Of a stretch of DNA of 64,000 nucleotides, positions 26,248-38,387 are shown piece by piece; position 1 is the stretch's first letter; the number at the start of each line of letters is the position of its first letter. Source of the DNA: Solenopsis invicta (Eukaryota; Arthropoda; Insecta; Hymenoptera; Formicidae); NCBI RefSeq assembly GCF_016802725.1, contig NC_052672.1, forward strand, positions 15,882,710 through 15,946,709, in the 5' to 3' direction. A program made the translations under genes and the position numbers. Under the pieces are notes generated by a model. That model had not been told where the DNA came from, did not search any database, and saw nothing but the letters and a program-made list of their open reading frames with translations.

Positions 26248-29150
26248 AATAAGAAGAAGGACCAGAAGTCCGTTGTTTTCTCGGCAAACAAAAATCCCAC
26301 ATCGAAATGAGTTTAAAATCGCCGCGTAATCCGTATAGCCGACCCTTGTCTTCTCCTCTTTCTCCTCGTAGGCAAGCCGTCTTAAACTTTTCCGCTCTCG
26401 AGGCGGGCAAAGCCGGATTCGACGATGATATATATGTCGTGTCGCGGAAATGTCGTTAGGAATACTTTTCTATCGAGAAGAGGAGGAACACCATTAAATT
26501 GGCGAATGGAATAAGGGACGTCGGAACTTTTAGCGACGGCGAAGCTGCCGCGACGCATTCGTTGCCACGATGATTATTCGCGTCGTTTGGAATTTCCAGA
26601 ATCCAGCCTACTCCCGTCAATACGAATTTATCATGATGATTATAACTGGCTCCCGGAAATTTGCATAAAGCTGAAATTGGGAAACTCGTTTCGCATGCTG
26701 TGTCAAGATGCCGAAGAGAAATTCGAAGAAGCGCAATTAGCGTTTGCCGATTTCTTTCAAACTTCATTTTCGGCAATGGAGTAATCAGATCGCTTTGGAC
26801 AGTTTTGTGTGAAATACAAGAGCGTTCTCAATCGTGAGGATATGTTTGAAGCGTATACGAATTCCGTGAACGTCCGGCAATTATTTCTTACAAAAATGAA
26901 CGAGCTAATGGACACGTAGCGTTTCAGAATTTTAATTGTAAAATGGAAGGTAGAAGATCCTCTTGCAAGCGGTTTCCCGGAACTATGAAGTATAGGTATC
27001 GAGATTGTGCGGTAGCGCGATCAACCGTTGCCGCGCCAGAGATCAATGATCCCGTAGAACGAACCGAGGCGTGGTGGATAGGTAATGAAGACGAAGGTGC
27101 AAAGGTTCATCACGACCAACGGGGTATTAGATTATCGGCTGTATTAGACGTAGATCGAGAAAAGAGGATTGCTCTTTTTACCGCTACCCGCGGGGCTTTC
27201 GTGGCCTTCGATAATCGGATTGTTCTTTGCCGATCAGCGCGCGCTACCAGAGAGATCTTCGAAGCGTAACCGGATGCGATTGTGTGAACGCGAATGTCAA
27301 ACCTCGGTCGATGTTTTTCAGTAGGCGATAATTGAATGTCGCCGATAATTGGTACGGTAAGACCAACGAGTAATCAAATAAATTGAACGTTTATTGAGTA
27401 TTAACGTTAAGTTATCACGCGGATCATATAATGTAAAAATAATTTAAATTATCAAGTTTATAAATATAGGTAAAAAATATATATAAATTAAGGAAAACTA
27501 TAAAAAAGCTTTCTTGTGTAATTTGAACTAAATTTCGTTTCGCCTTGTTTCCATCTTTCTCTACTAGCAATAGATAAGAAAATATCAGATGTAAAGAAAT
27601 TTTGGCATATGAAATTAATGCATATGAAAAATTATATTTAGTAAAATTGAATATTTAAATACGACTCCTTGACTTCTCACGTTGTTAGATAGCATCACGA
27701 TACTATTCTTATCTATTTCGTGGACGCTTACGACGTTGGCACGCGATCAACGTGTTTTTACGAAAAGCGCAGATATTTTCTACTCCAACGTTTTGGCTCC
27801 GGACTAACTTCTTCTAAGGGAATAAAATACTGGCGCCGAGATGTCTACATGTTGGAAAGTTTTATGTCCATATTAAAAATAGTTTTACGCCGTTCAGGGC
27901 ACACGCTCGATGGCGATACAAATCATATCGCGATTGTCTTTTTTTTATAGAGAGAACATTTTTTTTATCTTTTTTTATTAAATAAAAAATTATTTTGTTT
28001 AAATTGTTGACTGCATATTGTTCGAAATGAGAAAACATGAAACTGCAAATCAAATATTTCATGATATCATCACATATGATACGAATCAATATTTTCTATA
28101 CATTTTTTCTGAATTCAGAATGCATTATATGCAATGATGAACAAATCATTTTTTTGATTAATATGCATCTGAATAAAAAATTTAATTGTATTTACAGGAA
28201 ATTACCATTTGGAATTTGAAAAAAAGTGCGAACTATATTTCTCAAATTGTATTTCAAATATTGTTAATTTCATTCTTCGTATCAAATTCGGATTCTTGCA
28301 GTTTCGTTAAAAGTTAAAATCGATAGGAAATTACGGCGCAATTTAGATACATAAATATTGCGTTGTAAAACGGAAAAATTATAAATCACACGACCACCTT
28401 CTTCACGAGAGACAGATGTATTTGCACAGATGTATACCAATGATTTGTCGAGCTCTCGCGCAAAAACAACTGACACTTCAGCTGTGTCTACCACCGCGAC
28501 GCCGCATCCCTTACTTATCTTCGCAGCATCTGTCCGTTGTAATTTGTCATTTCCCAGCTGTGTTCTGGGACGAACGAGCGAATTTAAGGTATCATTCGCA
28601 TAGGTACATGTTTGCACCCTTATTGTTTCATAGACAATTTATAATGTAAACTCGTAACCTACGGCGTAAACTTTTTGTTTAACATACAGTTTTTGAAGAG
28701 TGGTGCTGTATGATCTTTGTAATAGAATCCTAACTGTTTCCTTCGTTTAATAGAATAGTAATGCAGAAAGTCTTTTCTATAACAATTTGTCATTTTCCAA
28801 TGTTAATTCTAAAAATAAGATCAATATAACGGTAGTGAATCGACAAGGATTAACCGTTAAAGAGAAGTCGTGTTCTCTATTCTTAGATCGTATGTACTAG
28901 TCGACGTAAAATTAAAAGCATACGATTTTAATTGAAATCACTGGACCGAAGAAGATTAAGATTTTTCAAGTGCTTTGTGCAGTGCCGCGTGTAACATGTC
29001 CATGATGGAAGGACGGCCATCCCACCCCGTACAAACGTAGGTTATTATTATCCACAAGAAATCCTCCGGACAGGAACGCTCGCTGGGTCAACCTATTAAT
29101 CCCGGAGCAGCGACCGCGGTAACGATTTGGCGGAATGCTGCTAGGCCATT
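26248..29150. other. Non-coding stretch
   Basis: A 108-codon frame at 26943-27269 (plus) starts with ATG and is not repeat-driven, but I recognise no domain and see no promoter or splice context. The sequence from 27370 to 28300 is AT-rich with nothing notable. Confidence 0.3.
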
Positions 29151-29225
29151 ATGCCCAACCTCCTCCTCCTCCTTCTGCTCCTTTCTCCTCTTCTGGTTGC
29201 ATTAAGCCTGTCCGTTGTAAATGAG
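29151..29225 (+). CDS. Possible first coding exon encoding a signal peptide
   Basis: A true ATG at 29151 opens Met-Pro-Asn, eight leucines, then SPLLVALSLSVVNE. This is a textbook-like secretion signal: short polar start, long hydrophobic core, small residues near a possible cleavage site. After GAG (29223-29225) the sequence continues GTATAG, a plausible donor (GAG|GTA); read through, the frame hits a stop two codons later. A first exon that ends just after the signal peptide is common in insect secreted-peptide genes. Against it, the leucines come from a (CTC)n-like pyrimidine tract, which can mimic a signal peptide by chance, and I could not find the following exon. The product is unknown. 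The minus strand is also open here for 142 codons. Confidence 0.25.
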
Positions 29226-29511
29226 GTATAGCCACTGCGCAAGGATATTTCCCGGATCAAACGATTGACCTTGAAACAGTGCAATGCAAGGCTACGGCGC
29301 CGCCGCCGTTTGCGGAATCGAACGAGGCGCGTGGTCAGCGGAACCTCACGGAAGAGAAGGAAGAACCTGCGGCGCCGATCCGAGAAGCGGTAGGCAGGGC
29401 CGCGGCGAGACGTTGAAGAGGGTCGAAGTCTTACCCGTATCTCCGAGGGAGATCGATCGTGGCCCCCAGGAATCTTAATGGAGCCCGGGATTATCGGCCT
29501 TGCAGACATGA
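29226..29511. other. CpG-rich non-coding block
   Basis: If the 29151 exon is real, this is intron sequence. It is GC-rich and open in several frames with Arg-rich translations. No domain seen. Confidence 0.35.
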
Positions 29512-29550
29512 GGGGGAAGAGAGAGCGAAAGAGGGGGGGAGGAGGGGGGG
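29512..29550 (+). repeat. G-rich tract with quadruplex potential
   Basis: The plus strand has a run of five Gs (29512-29516) and two runs of seven (29533-29539 and 29544-29550). The last 18 bases alone hold four GGG tracts with loops of 1, 4 and 1 bases, which fits the G-quadruplex pattern. Confidence 0.7.
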
Positions 29551-30019
29551 ACCTCGCTCCTACGAGCAAACAAACGTAATTGCACGCGAATCTGCCCTCA
29601 CCCTCCGGCGCGCACGGCTTATACGGTGATCGTCTTGCCGCACTTCGTCTCGTCTCGCCTCACCTCTTACTGAGAACCATTACGGTGACTATGATTTAAT
29701 CAACGCGGCGGCGTAAAATTATTATCGGTAACACAGGTGGCCAACGGTACCGCGAATGCGCGAGGTCGATGAGGCGTGCAGTTGTCTTTCGATCTATGAA
29801 AAATACGCATCGTTTAGAAATGCGGATGCTTGGTATACGGTTTTTATTTTATTGTAATCTCTCTTTCTCCCTTTCATTTAAAGAAACGATTCTTTCAGAA
29901 TTGTTACGATGATAACGATCACATCATTATGATTGAGCTTCTGACACCTTTTGTAAATTAAAATTAATTTTAGTATTCAATCAAATTACTGAAATAGATC
30001 GTTGTAAAAACTTGTTATA
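29551..30019. other. Non-coding stretch
   Basis: CpG-rich, grading into AT-rich sequence at 29830. No gene or element seen. Confidence 0.35.
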
Positions 30020-30277
30020 CATGGAAAGAAAAGAATCTTGAATATTACCCTCAGAATCGCAATAGTCGTCACTGGTCAACATTGGATTTCGAAGAATTTT
30101 ATGATTTTCTTTCTTTAATTTATTGATATCCACTACAATAAAATACAAAATAGTTTGACTACATTTTACTTCAATTCTACTAAATTTCATCAAAATTGTA
30201 GAAAAATTCTTCGAAATATCATCCCACGACTATCAGGATTTAAGAGGATAAATTCAAGGAAAAAAATTCTTTCTGTG
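30020..30277. mobile_element. TA-flanked MITE (Tc1/mariner-like), family B
   Basis: The two ends are inverted copies: left CATGGAAAGAA (from 30020) and right TTCTTTCTGTG (to 30277). Arm similarity continues inward about 80 bases, including AATTCTTCGAAAT on the right and its complement on the left. TA dinucleotides sit immediately outside both ends (30018-30019 and 30278-30279), as expected for Tc1/mariner insertion. The arms differ by several substitutions and small gaps, so the copy is old. It has no coding capacity. Confidence 0.75.
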
Positions 30278-30816
30278 TACAGAAGAAGCAAAGGTACATA
30301 TTGTACCAAATACGAATATCTTATGTAAAATTTCTCTCGACAGACATCCGGCGTCACGTGTAAGGATACTTATCGTAAGTGCAGTTTGTCATATCTGTTG
30401 CACACTTAAGAGATACTGATGGTGTCGTGTCGGTGGCACGATACGTTATTTTGACCTCGCATTTATGACGCTTCCAAGTAACGTAGTCGGTGCCTGTCGC
30501 GAGAATCGTGGGCGCAAATGCAGCGGGAAGATTAATCACGCGATAGCGCTTTAACGACTCCCGTATGACAGAATTGCCAACCCCTATTCTTCTTCCCTTC
30601 TATCATATCCTTGACGGTGGCGATCACCGATAGGTGCTGCAGCACTTAAAACGACATCGATATTTTTGCGTCTTACGCAAACGCAATTCATGATACTGTG
30701 GGTGTGTGTGTGTGCGTTACCCGTTTTATATGGGTATAGCACAATTAATTAATTATTAATTATTTAAAATAATTAGTTCCTACAGTAATTATAGTTGGCA
30801 ATTAATTATTTTATAT
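30278..30816. other. Non-coding stretch
   Basis: Contains a short (GT)n run near 30710-30720 and AT-rich sequence from 30740. Nothing else noted. Confidence 0.4.
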
Positions 30817-30863
30817 TAAAATATTTATTAAAATATTTATTAAAATATTTATTAAAATATTTT
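30817..30863. repeat. 12 bp tandem repeat, about four copies
   Basis: TAAAATATTTAT is repeated exactly at 30817, 30829 and 30841, with a partial fourth copy from 30853. Confidence 0.95.
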
Positions 30864-31802
30864 AATTAAAAATCGTAAATGTTTTAATAAAAATTATTAC
30901 TGTTTTTCAAATATACAAAAAACGTATTTTTCTATGTAAGTAGTACGGTATAACACCTTTACATTTATATACATAAATATAGAATGTATTATACGTGGAT
31001 ATTGCTGTTTTTGAAACAAAAACGGTGCGCACAAGGTCGTAATGCGGTGCATAATTATTTATAGAATTGTCGGTTTTCGCGTATTCACACACAAGATTTT
31101 CGGCGACATGAAATCGGGCGGGCGCGTCCAACGCACGTGCAAACGTAGCCCGACGTGTTTGCCTATTCGGGATTAAAGCGGGAAACCTGTGCGGCGGCGG
31201 TGGCGGCGCGGTGGCGGCGCGGGGACGAGAAACGCAGCTGCATCCTAAGGGCCGTTAATGATATTCGCAGGTGACACATCTAATTCAGTGACTGTACAGG
31301 CCGGAAGCTGGATGTGATGCCGGCGCGGCGCGTTGTCATCGCGTACAATGAGGATAAACGAGAACAAACGGTGAGCGAGGTGAGAGGGCATGTTTGCATT
31401 TTCATGTCGTTGCCAGCGGCAGGAAATACGCGAAATTACAACGCACACTGGCTTGTGATAGTACGGCCCGCGCGCATTTACTTCCGCGGGCGCATGCTCG
31501 ATGAGGGCAGTTTTTAAAGTAAATTAGTTAATTACGATGGTAATGCATGGAAAGTACTTCTCGTTCTTGTTTCGCAGCGCGGCGCAAACCGACGCGGATA
31601 ATTAATTAAATCTGTGACGTTTACATCAAAGCAGCGCGGATGGTAAGCTACCGCCACGTTCGTTTGTGTTAATCAGCAAAGACAAAGGTAAACAGCAACA
31701 ATTCGAGTGTCGATACACGCGATAGAATAAATATTAGAGTCAAGGCAAATTATATTATCGGCGCCGCCCGCCACAGTCACTATCGCCGTGATCATAGTTA
31801 TT
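30864..31802. other. Non-coding stretch
   Basis: AT-rich to about 31000, then GC-rich with GGCGGC repeats near 31193-31221. No supported gene. Confidence 0.35.
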
Positions 31803-31843
31803 CGTCGTCGACGCCGCCGCCGCCGCCGCCGTCGCCGTCGCCG
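31803..31843. repeat. (GCC/GTC)n trinucleotide repeat
   Basis: About 13 units, giving a poly-arginine run in one frame. Not taken as coding. Confidence 0.9.
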
Positions 31844-32525
31844 TGCGGCAATCCGATTTCTGGAAGGTAATATTAATCTAACTTTGGTAAAAGCAATCGC
31901 GACACTCGAGTCTTTTACTTGGATTTACAAAGGAAGGATTGCAAATGGAAGGGCGAGGGGGAGGGGTGGGGCGTGCTTCTACGGAGAGAAAGCACAAGGT
32001 CGCGATGAATACAAAGTAGCTGGACCGTTTCGCGCGACCTACTTGTGATTCTCCGTAATCGTAGCCGGCGGGAACTATCTGATATCTTGTTTCTCGTCTC
32101 TTCTATATTGGGACATCCTGACTCGAGAAGAACGGTCAAGATCGAGCTGTGCAAGTGTTTCGCAGCTTTTATCGATTCGCTTGAGCTTTCGGCAATCTCG
32201 CGTCGATCCTGTAGCAGATTCCGTCGCTTTTTCTCCTTCCGTCCGACGCACCGTTGACTTTTGTTTTCGGCGGCGTTCACGCAAACTTCGAAAACAGCGA
32301 ATTCCAAAAGTTGACGAATCGCGAGGGAATGTTACCCCCAGTGTTGAGTTGCGAGAACGTATATAAATGGACGCGAGCGCGAAACCAAGATTAAACATCG
32401 ATATCCGAGATATCTCTGGGGATGCGAGAAGAGAAGTTTTCCTACGCGAAGATTGTTCGTGGATGATTGCGAAATCGCGATCGGGAAACAGACACGGATA
32501 TCTCTCCCCGTCGTCCTTATTCCAC
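31844..32525. other. Non-coding stretch, open on both strands
   Basis: A plus frame (32367-32792, 141 codons) and a minus frame (32332-32805, 157 codons) cover the same bases and the two small tandem repeats below. Neither has a recognisable domain, so I do not call a gene. Confidence 0.3.
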
Positions 32526-32555
32526 GAGGAATATTTCTACGAGGAATATTTCTAC
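32526..32555. repeat. 15 bp tandem duplication
   Basis: GAGGAATATTTCTAC is repeated exactly twice, at 32526-32540 and 32541-32555. The unit length is a multiple of three. Confidence 0.95.
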
Positions 32556-32693
32556 GTTGGCCGTCGTCGTCGCATTCTGAATTTTCAGAAGGACGAGGGT
32601 GAACGAATAGTGTGGCGCGCGAAAGCGTCCAACGTGACACGGGTAAAATATCCACGCTCGACAAGTTTCCAAGCTTTTTCAATCCTTCTCTTT

Positions 32694-32724
32694 TGCCTGC
32701 CTGCCTGCCTGCCTGCCTGCTTGC
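32694..32724. repeat. (TGCC)n tetranucleotide repeat
   Basis: About seven units of CTGC/TGCC with a final one-base change. Confidence 0.95.
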
Positions 32725-33292
32725 CGAGAGAAGTGAAAAAGGATAAGAAGCATAAAAAGCATTACCGTGGCTCGTGTGGGCACGGCACGTGAATGGCCGC
32801 GACACGCGTACGTTCTACACACGAGCTTATTTTAATTCGCCCGTTAGACGAACGCGAAAACGAAATCGGGCACGCGGTGACGCGCGCGAGCATTCGCGTG
32901 TGACGCATTCATGCCGTGCAAGTTCTCTCGCTCTAATGCCGCGAGATTCGTTCTCGATTGTGTGCTGGATGCCGCCACTCGCCCTCGCACATATATCTAC
33001 GTCACATATATCTATGGTCGTTGGTCTTTCGGTTTGTACGTGCGGATCCTTGCACCGATGATAAATGAGACACATGAGAAACAAAATGGAATAACAGTAA
33101 TTCTCATTTTTTTAATGACGTTGTAAGTAAACTCGCAAGTCTTTTTTTTTTGTTGATCGCTTTTAAAAGAGCAAAATAATTGCATTACTTATATTTTGAA
33201 GATTTCGTCGCAATCTTTTACTAATCAATATAGTAAAAATAACATTTGTTCAACGTAAAAATTTAATAAAAAAATATACTATAAAATATTGT
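32725..33292. other. Non-coding stretch
   Basis: CpG-rich to about 33060, then AT-rich. No gene or element seen. Confidence 0.35.
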
Positions 33293-33709
33293 ATTACACA
33301 CGAGGGGGAATTCACAACCCAAAATTTTGTACACCAATGCCGATTTTTGGCATTGCTGTAAAACACTGCCGACATTTTTGTACACTGCCGACAATGCTTA
33401 TTGTTAGTCAATGCCTACAATGCCGTCAATCCTATATTAAAATTAAGGCAATGCCATGCAATTATGAACACTACCGCGTGCCCATTATCATACGCCAATG
33501 CCTGCACAAGAATTCTAAAGCTTTGCCGAAGTATTCAAAAATTTTTGTGCTCAACCCCATGATCGAAAAACCTCTGAAGTGAGCTCACCACTCCCCAACC
33601 ACTGACGACAATGCCATCAATATTATAGGTCACTGCTTACTTTTTTCGGCAGTCCACTGCCGAAATTTTGTACACCAATGCCGGCTGTGAATTTCCCCTC
33701 GATTACACA
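33293..33709. mobile_element. 401 bp TIR element with 8 bp target-site duplication (hAT- or P-like, non-autonomous)
   Basis: The element spans 33301-33701. Its ends are inverted: left CGAGGGGGAATTCACA, right TGTGAATTTCCCCTCG. It is flanked by identical 8-mers ATTACACA at 33293-33300 and 33702-33709. An 8 bp duplication is typical of hAT and P superfamilies; the TIR sequence itself does not let me choose. A 21-base direct repeat lies just inside both ends (33322-33342 and 33663-33683), and variants of CTGCCGA-ATTTTGTACAC recur internally, so the body is partly an array of short repeats. Frames across it (97 codons, plus, 33289-33582) reflect these repeats. No transposase is present. Confidence 0.8.
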
Positions 33710-33783
33710 CTATAAAAATACTATACCAAAAGCCGGCTGTGAATTTCCCCTCGATTACACACTATAAAAATACTATACCAAAA
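33680..33783. repeat. 52 bp tandem duplication covering the element's right end, its target duplication and flank
   Basis: Bases 33680-33731 and 33732-33783 are identical. The unit contains the right terminal repeat, the ATTACACA duplication and host flank ending CCAAAA. It must have arisen after the element inserted, and the absence of differences suggests it is recent. Confidence 0.95.
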
Positions 33784-36700
33784 GCAGAGAGAAATTATAT
33801 ATATATATATGTAAACACGATTATATTTGTATTAATATTATTTTTTACAATACTTTATTTGTAAAATATAATGCCTTTGTTGTGCTTTGTCTAGGACTAG
33901 CAGATTTATTCGTTTCTTTACGTTTTCCGTTCTCATAGTAAAACATTACATCGATCGTAGCTCAAGATCACGCACGGTACGTGTTTTATTCGCGCGAAGG
34001 CATCGCCGGGAGGTCGCGGCGTTGCTGCCGCGGCGAGAGATCGTTTTCCTGTGGTTTATGACGGTAAGAGAAGCCCGAAGCGAAATATTAACGTGGAACT
34101 TTCGCGGGAGAACTGTGCACGCAGGTGACGATGCGTCGCCGTTGCGATTGTAACGGCGTAGACCGTGCTTTTATGACGACGATCATTATCGCAGAGATTG
34201 TTACGCTGTTGGAAATGACGTAATATAAAAGTGAAATTGTAGAGAACGTTCATAGATATAAACGCTGCGATCGCGACATTCTTCTTTTCATAGTCATCGC
34301 ACGCAGAAACTTGAGAAATGCAATTATGCTTTGGTTAACGTAATAAATGGTCTTTGCTATCAAATGTTTTTATTAAATATAATTTAAGAATTGCTTTTAA
34401 CAATATGTCCAATATTTTATGATATTTCTTATAAAAACGTAAAAAAAAAACAGAATTAGGAAATAATTAGTTGAGTATATGTACGTGTGATTTTTGTAAT
34501 TAATTTTTTATAATTGTCTGCATTATAAACTAAAATATTCTACATAATTTGAAAAACGTTTACGAATAATAAATTGTTCATGAATGTAATGAGATGTTTA
34601 ATTCTGAATGCACACACAAAAAATTCATCGAATATAGTACAGAAATTGAAATAAACTCTTTGTCCTGAATTTTTCTACCATTTTCCTCTCTGTTTCACAT
34701 TTTTCTCCCTCCTCTTCCTTTCTTTCATCGCTTTAACTAAACTTTCTTTTGCCATTCTTTCCCGTGGTCTTTCACGTCAGTAATACACTTGCGGCTAATG
34801 TAAATTTAAAAGTCAACCTTCCGTCTCGTCCTCGCGATAGAAATTCATCGCTCGGTTAGTCCTTCACTTTCATTAAGGATGATTAAACTTCCGCTGGCGC
34901 GTTCGGTAAAAATAGAACACTTGTTCAACCTGCCCAAGAATTTTCTAAAAGAACAGTGTAAAGACCATTTGAAAAATAGTCGACGTAAACTTCCACCCGT
35001 CTTCCATCATTGTTCCCTTGAAACTGTTTCGCAGATTTGTTGAAAAAAAATTTTTTCCTCGCGAGTGAGTTACAACGTTCTCTTTTACGATCGTTCTTGC
35101 CTACATAAAGGGACACACGCTTTTCATATGCAAAACTTTATAACCTCCCCGTAATATTCGATCTTTTTCTGCTACTTCTTTCGACTTCTTCCGTGAGCAA
35201 TACACTTTAGCGATATTTTGACAGAAAGTAATAGAGTGACAAAAATTAACTTAATTACAACGGTAATAATAAATGTATATTCACACCTACATATTTTTTT
35301 AATCCATGTAGAGCGTGATTATCAATTTACATTTCAATAATAATATTATTATGTTTAATTAAAATATTAAGAATTTCTCGTTATGCAAATGATCATCGCG
35401 CGCTTAAAACGAAAATATTTTACATGTCGGTAAGTTTCCATTCTTGGTAATGCTTTTCATGAGAAATAACGAGTGCCCTGTGAAAAGGCTGGTCAAGGGA
35501 ATCTTCGTGTGCACGATCGTGTGTACGCACCTACCGCGATAGTAACTAGCGATCAAAGGCTTGAAAGCGGCCGCGTGTTTTCTCGAATTAGGCCGTGAAT
35601 GCTCAACTTTGATTAGGAAGTGACTGAAGAAAGAGCAGCTTGTTGAATCTGTCTGCCATCCTTGGCCTCGCAGACATTTCACTCGACACGAACGATTCGA
35701 ATGTGATCTGCATCGTAGCATCGTATGAATACTCATTTACTTGTTAAATAAATACGCTGTTACTTGTTAAATAAAGATTTCTTAATGTTTCAAGGAAATT
35801 TTATAACACCTGTGTCATTAATTTCGTGCATATTTCAATTAACTTTCTAAGTAATTTTTAATTTGCACATATTTATTTAATAGATTTATTTGAATATAAG
35901 TTTAAAAATATCTACTCAATATATAGATTAAAAATTATACATAAATATGTAATATAAATTTATATATTCTTTATTACACGCGTATTTTCACGTATATTTA
36001 ATTCGATACGTACTTTAAAGATTATTGAATTATATTTATATAACATTCCCTCTCTCTATTTCATTTTAATTATTACAACTTGATAAAAACCATTATACAT
36101 AAAAAACAAAGTAAAATTACGCAAAAGAATTATCTCGTAAAGAAACGAGGATAGGTGTGCAAACGGAAATAGATACGTTTCACGTAAAAGAACGTTGTTC
36201 TTACTTTTGTTTTCGTTCAGTCGGGCTATCGATAGTAGAGATAGAGAAATAGAAGTAGGCATCGGTGTTATCCTTAAACGAAGAACTCCACGAGAGAAAA
36301 AGAGATAAGAGAGAAACGACGATGTTGATGAGGCTGTACACATCCTCGAAAAGCCTGTAATCTGTCACCATGGCGACCGGGCAAAGTCTCTTCTCTTGAA
36401 TTATTTACGGACATCGTCGTCTCCGGGCAGACGGTGTCAGGACTCGAGGGAAAATTCCGGTTGACCCGAATCAGAATCGAAGACAACGAAAGTCGTTTCT
36501 TGGTCGTCCTTTGATGGTGGCTCGCAAAATTAAACGAGAAGAAATTTTGGAAGGCGATTACTAACGTTTGTACGTGGCTCACATTAATCGAATAATTCAT
36601 TCGATTTAGATTTGGCCGAGATTGACAGATAAACATTTCGCTGTCTATGATAATGCGATTAATCTCGTTTAATATAGACAAATGCATTATATAATGCATT

Positions 36701-38355
36701 ATGCCCTTGTAAAATAAAAAATTTAAAAAATTATAATTGCACATTTGCATATTAATTATAATGGATAGGTTCATTAACTAGTTCATTATTTTCTCTGTAG
36801 CTAATGTGAATATCAAGCAAATTCATTGTTCTCCTCGCACATTGCATATAAAGTGCATACATGGTATAAAATCGATTAGAGGGAGGTTTCGTTAATGTTA
36901 ACAACTGCCATTTAAATAACGTTCTAGCGTGAAATTTTAGAAAAAAATGGAGCTACCGAAAAGTTGTCTGACTATTGAATTGCATTACTGCCCCCGTATC
37001 TCCTTCGCGTTGCACATAATTGAATAATCTCTGGGAAGCAAAGCTTTGAATCGCTGCAATATAAGCTACGAACAGTCGATTCAGCTTTAGAGAGGTAGAC
37101 GAGATCGTTCCAAACAAAATTTACTGTTGTGTCGTTGGACGTCACCTTCGAGGCTGACACTAGGGATCGCATTATACCAAGTGACGTTCGCTCTACCGGA
37201 AGCAGCTCTGGCTGTATTATTGTAATTGATTCCTCCGGTAGTCGCACGAAGAAGGCTCTGCTGGTGCCGCTGGGGCGACAGGCAAGAGGGGAATAAGTCG
37301 ATTATCGAGCCTCGGTTGATAAGGCACAGGAGCACGCTCGGCGCTCGGGCAGATTTACGTCGTCCTCGATAAACCTTCAAGATTAAGAGTGCCGCGTTTC
37401 GTTCTTTCTCCCGCCTTACTTCTTTCTTCTTCATCTCGCTCGTCTTCCCTTCGCTTCCATGCCTCTCTTTCTTCGCTTTCTCCTCTCTCCACTACTGATC
37501 CGCTCTCGGCGGGAGCTTTATTTCGAAGTCCACGAAGCGCGTTTTCTCGTGATGAAACCGTATATACGATAGATACGCATCAGCCGGCATTACGAAAACA
37601 TTACCAGATGATCGATTTCGTATCTCGCTGCTTGTTATCCTGCCCGTCCGAAAGCCCGTAAGTCCGAAAAAATGGCGTTCGGACATCCTGTCGATGCGCG
37701 AACTGAACCGAGCAGTCCGATGTCGAGGAACGATGACAGAATTGCAATCGCGTCTTGTAGTAAAAATTGAGAAATCTATAGTTGAAGATGTGAAGATTAC
37801 GTGTAAAGATTCCATAAAAAAATAATAAGATTTTTCTAGAAAAAATGTATTATATCTTACATCAAATAAAATATTTACGATTTCTAGCTAGATTAATAAT
37901 TTAATAATTTCTCTTAATTAAAAAAATGATTTTTTTAAATTTATTAGAAACATATACAAGTAACATTAAAATTTACGGATCTAGTGAATTCAAGAAAATT
38001 TACAGATAATGCATAGAAAGTAGGTACAAAAAGTTACAAGTAATAAATAAACTTGAGGAAAATAAATGGATAATAAGTGAATTTAAGGAAAAGATAAACG
38101 ACAGATTAATTTCCGTAAAATTGAAAAACACGACAACAATGGAGGGTGGCGGTCGGTGTGTATCGGTCAGTCGGCGCGTTTTGAAAAATAACACCGAAAC
38201 GTTGCAATTTAATATCCACTTGAAAAACGACGCGCCCAAAGTCCCGCAGTAAACGAAAATGTTTTCAATATTTCCAGTGACGATAAAAGCGATTGACAGA
38301 AATCAAGTACCCTTCAATATCCAGCGCCATATGATCGTGGAAGGTATTGCGCGGG
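33784..38355. other. Non-coding stretch
   Basis: Starts with a short (TA)n run near 33797. Mostly AT-rich (34380-34680, 35200-35400, 35800-36060, 37800-38120), with a C/T-rich tract at about 37398-37492. A TATAAAA at 34224 has a TCATA 28 bases downstream, but no coding start follows. The minus-strand 166-codon frame at 36274-36774 has no recognisable domain. Confidence 0.35.
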
Positions 38356-38356
38356 G

Positions 38357-38387
38357 TATAAAGGCCTGCAATTAGAGAAATTGCAGG
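38357..38387 (+). promoter_or_regulatory. TATA box followed by a 9 bp hairpin
   Basis: TATAAAGG begins at 38357 in a G-rich context (GGGGTATAAAGGCC). Immediately downstream, CCTGCAATT pairs with AATTGCAGG around a 5-base loop (38365-38387). An ATG at 38428 opens a 71-codon basic frame with Cys-x-Cys and a third Cys (38428-38643). No clear initiator lies about 30 bases from the TATA, so promoter function is uncertain. Confidence 0.25.

Noticed and set aside
29284..29478. tRNA-like CGTTCGATTCC string on the minus strand
   Set aside because: No cloverleaf can be formed with the surrounding bases.
32332..32805. 157-codon minus and 141-codon plus frames
   Set aside because: They are mutually overlapping, span two tandem repeats and carry no motif.
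34224..34254. TATAAAA with TCATA 28 bases downstream
   Set aside because: The spacing is good, but the first ATG behind it (34318) gives only six codons. Such motif pairs are expected by chance in AT-rich DNA.
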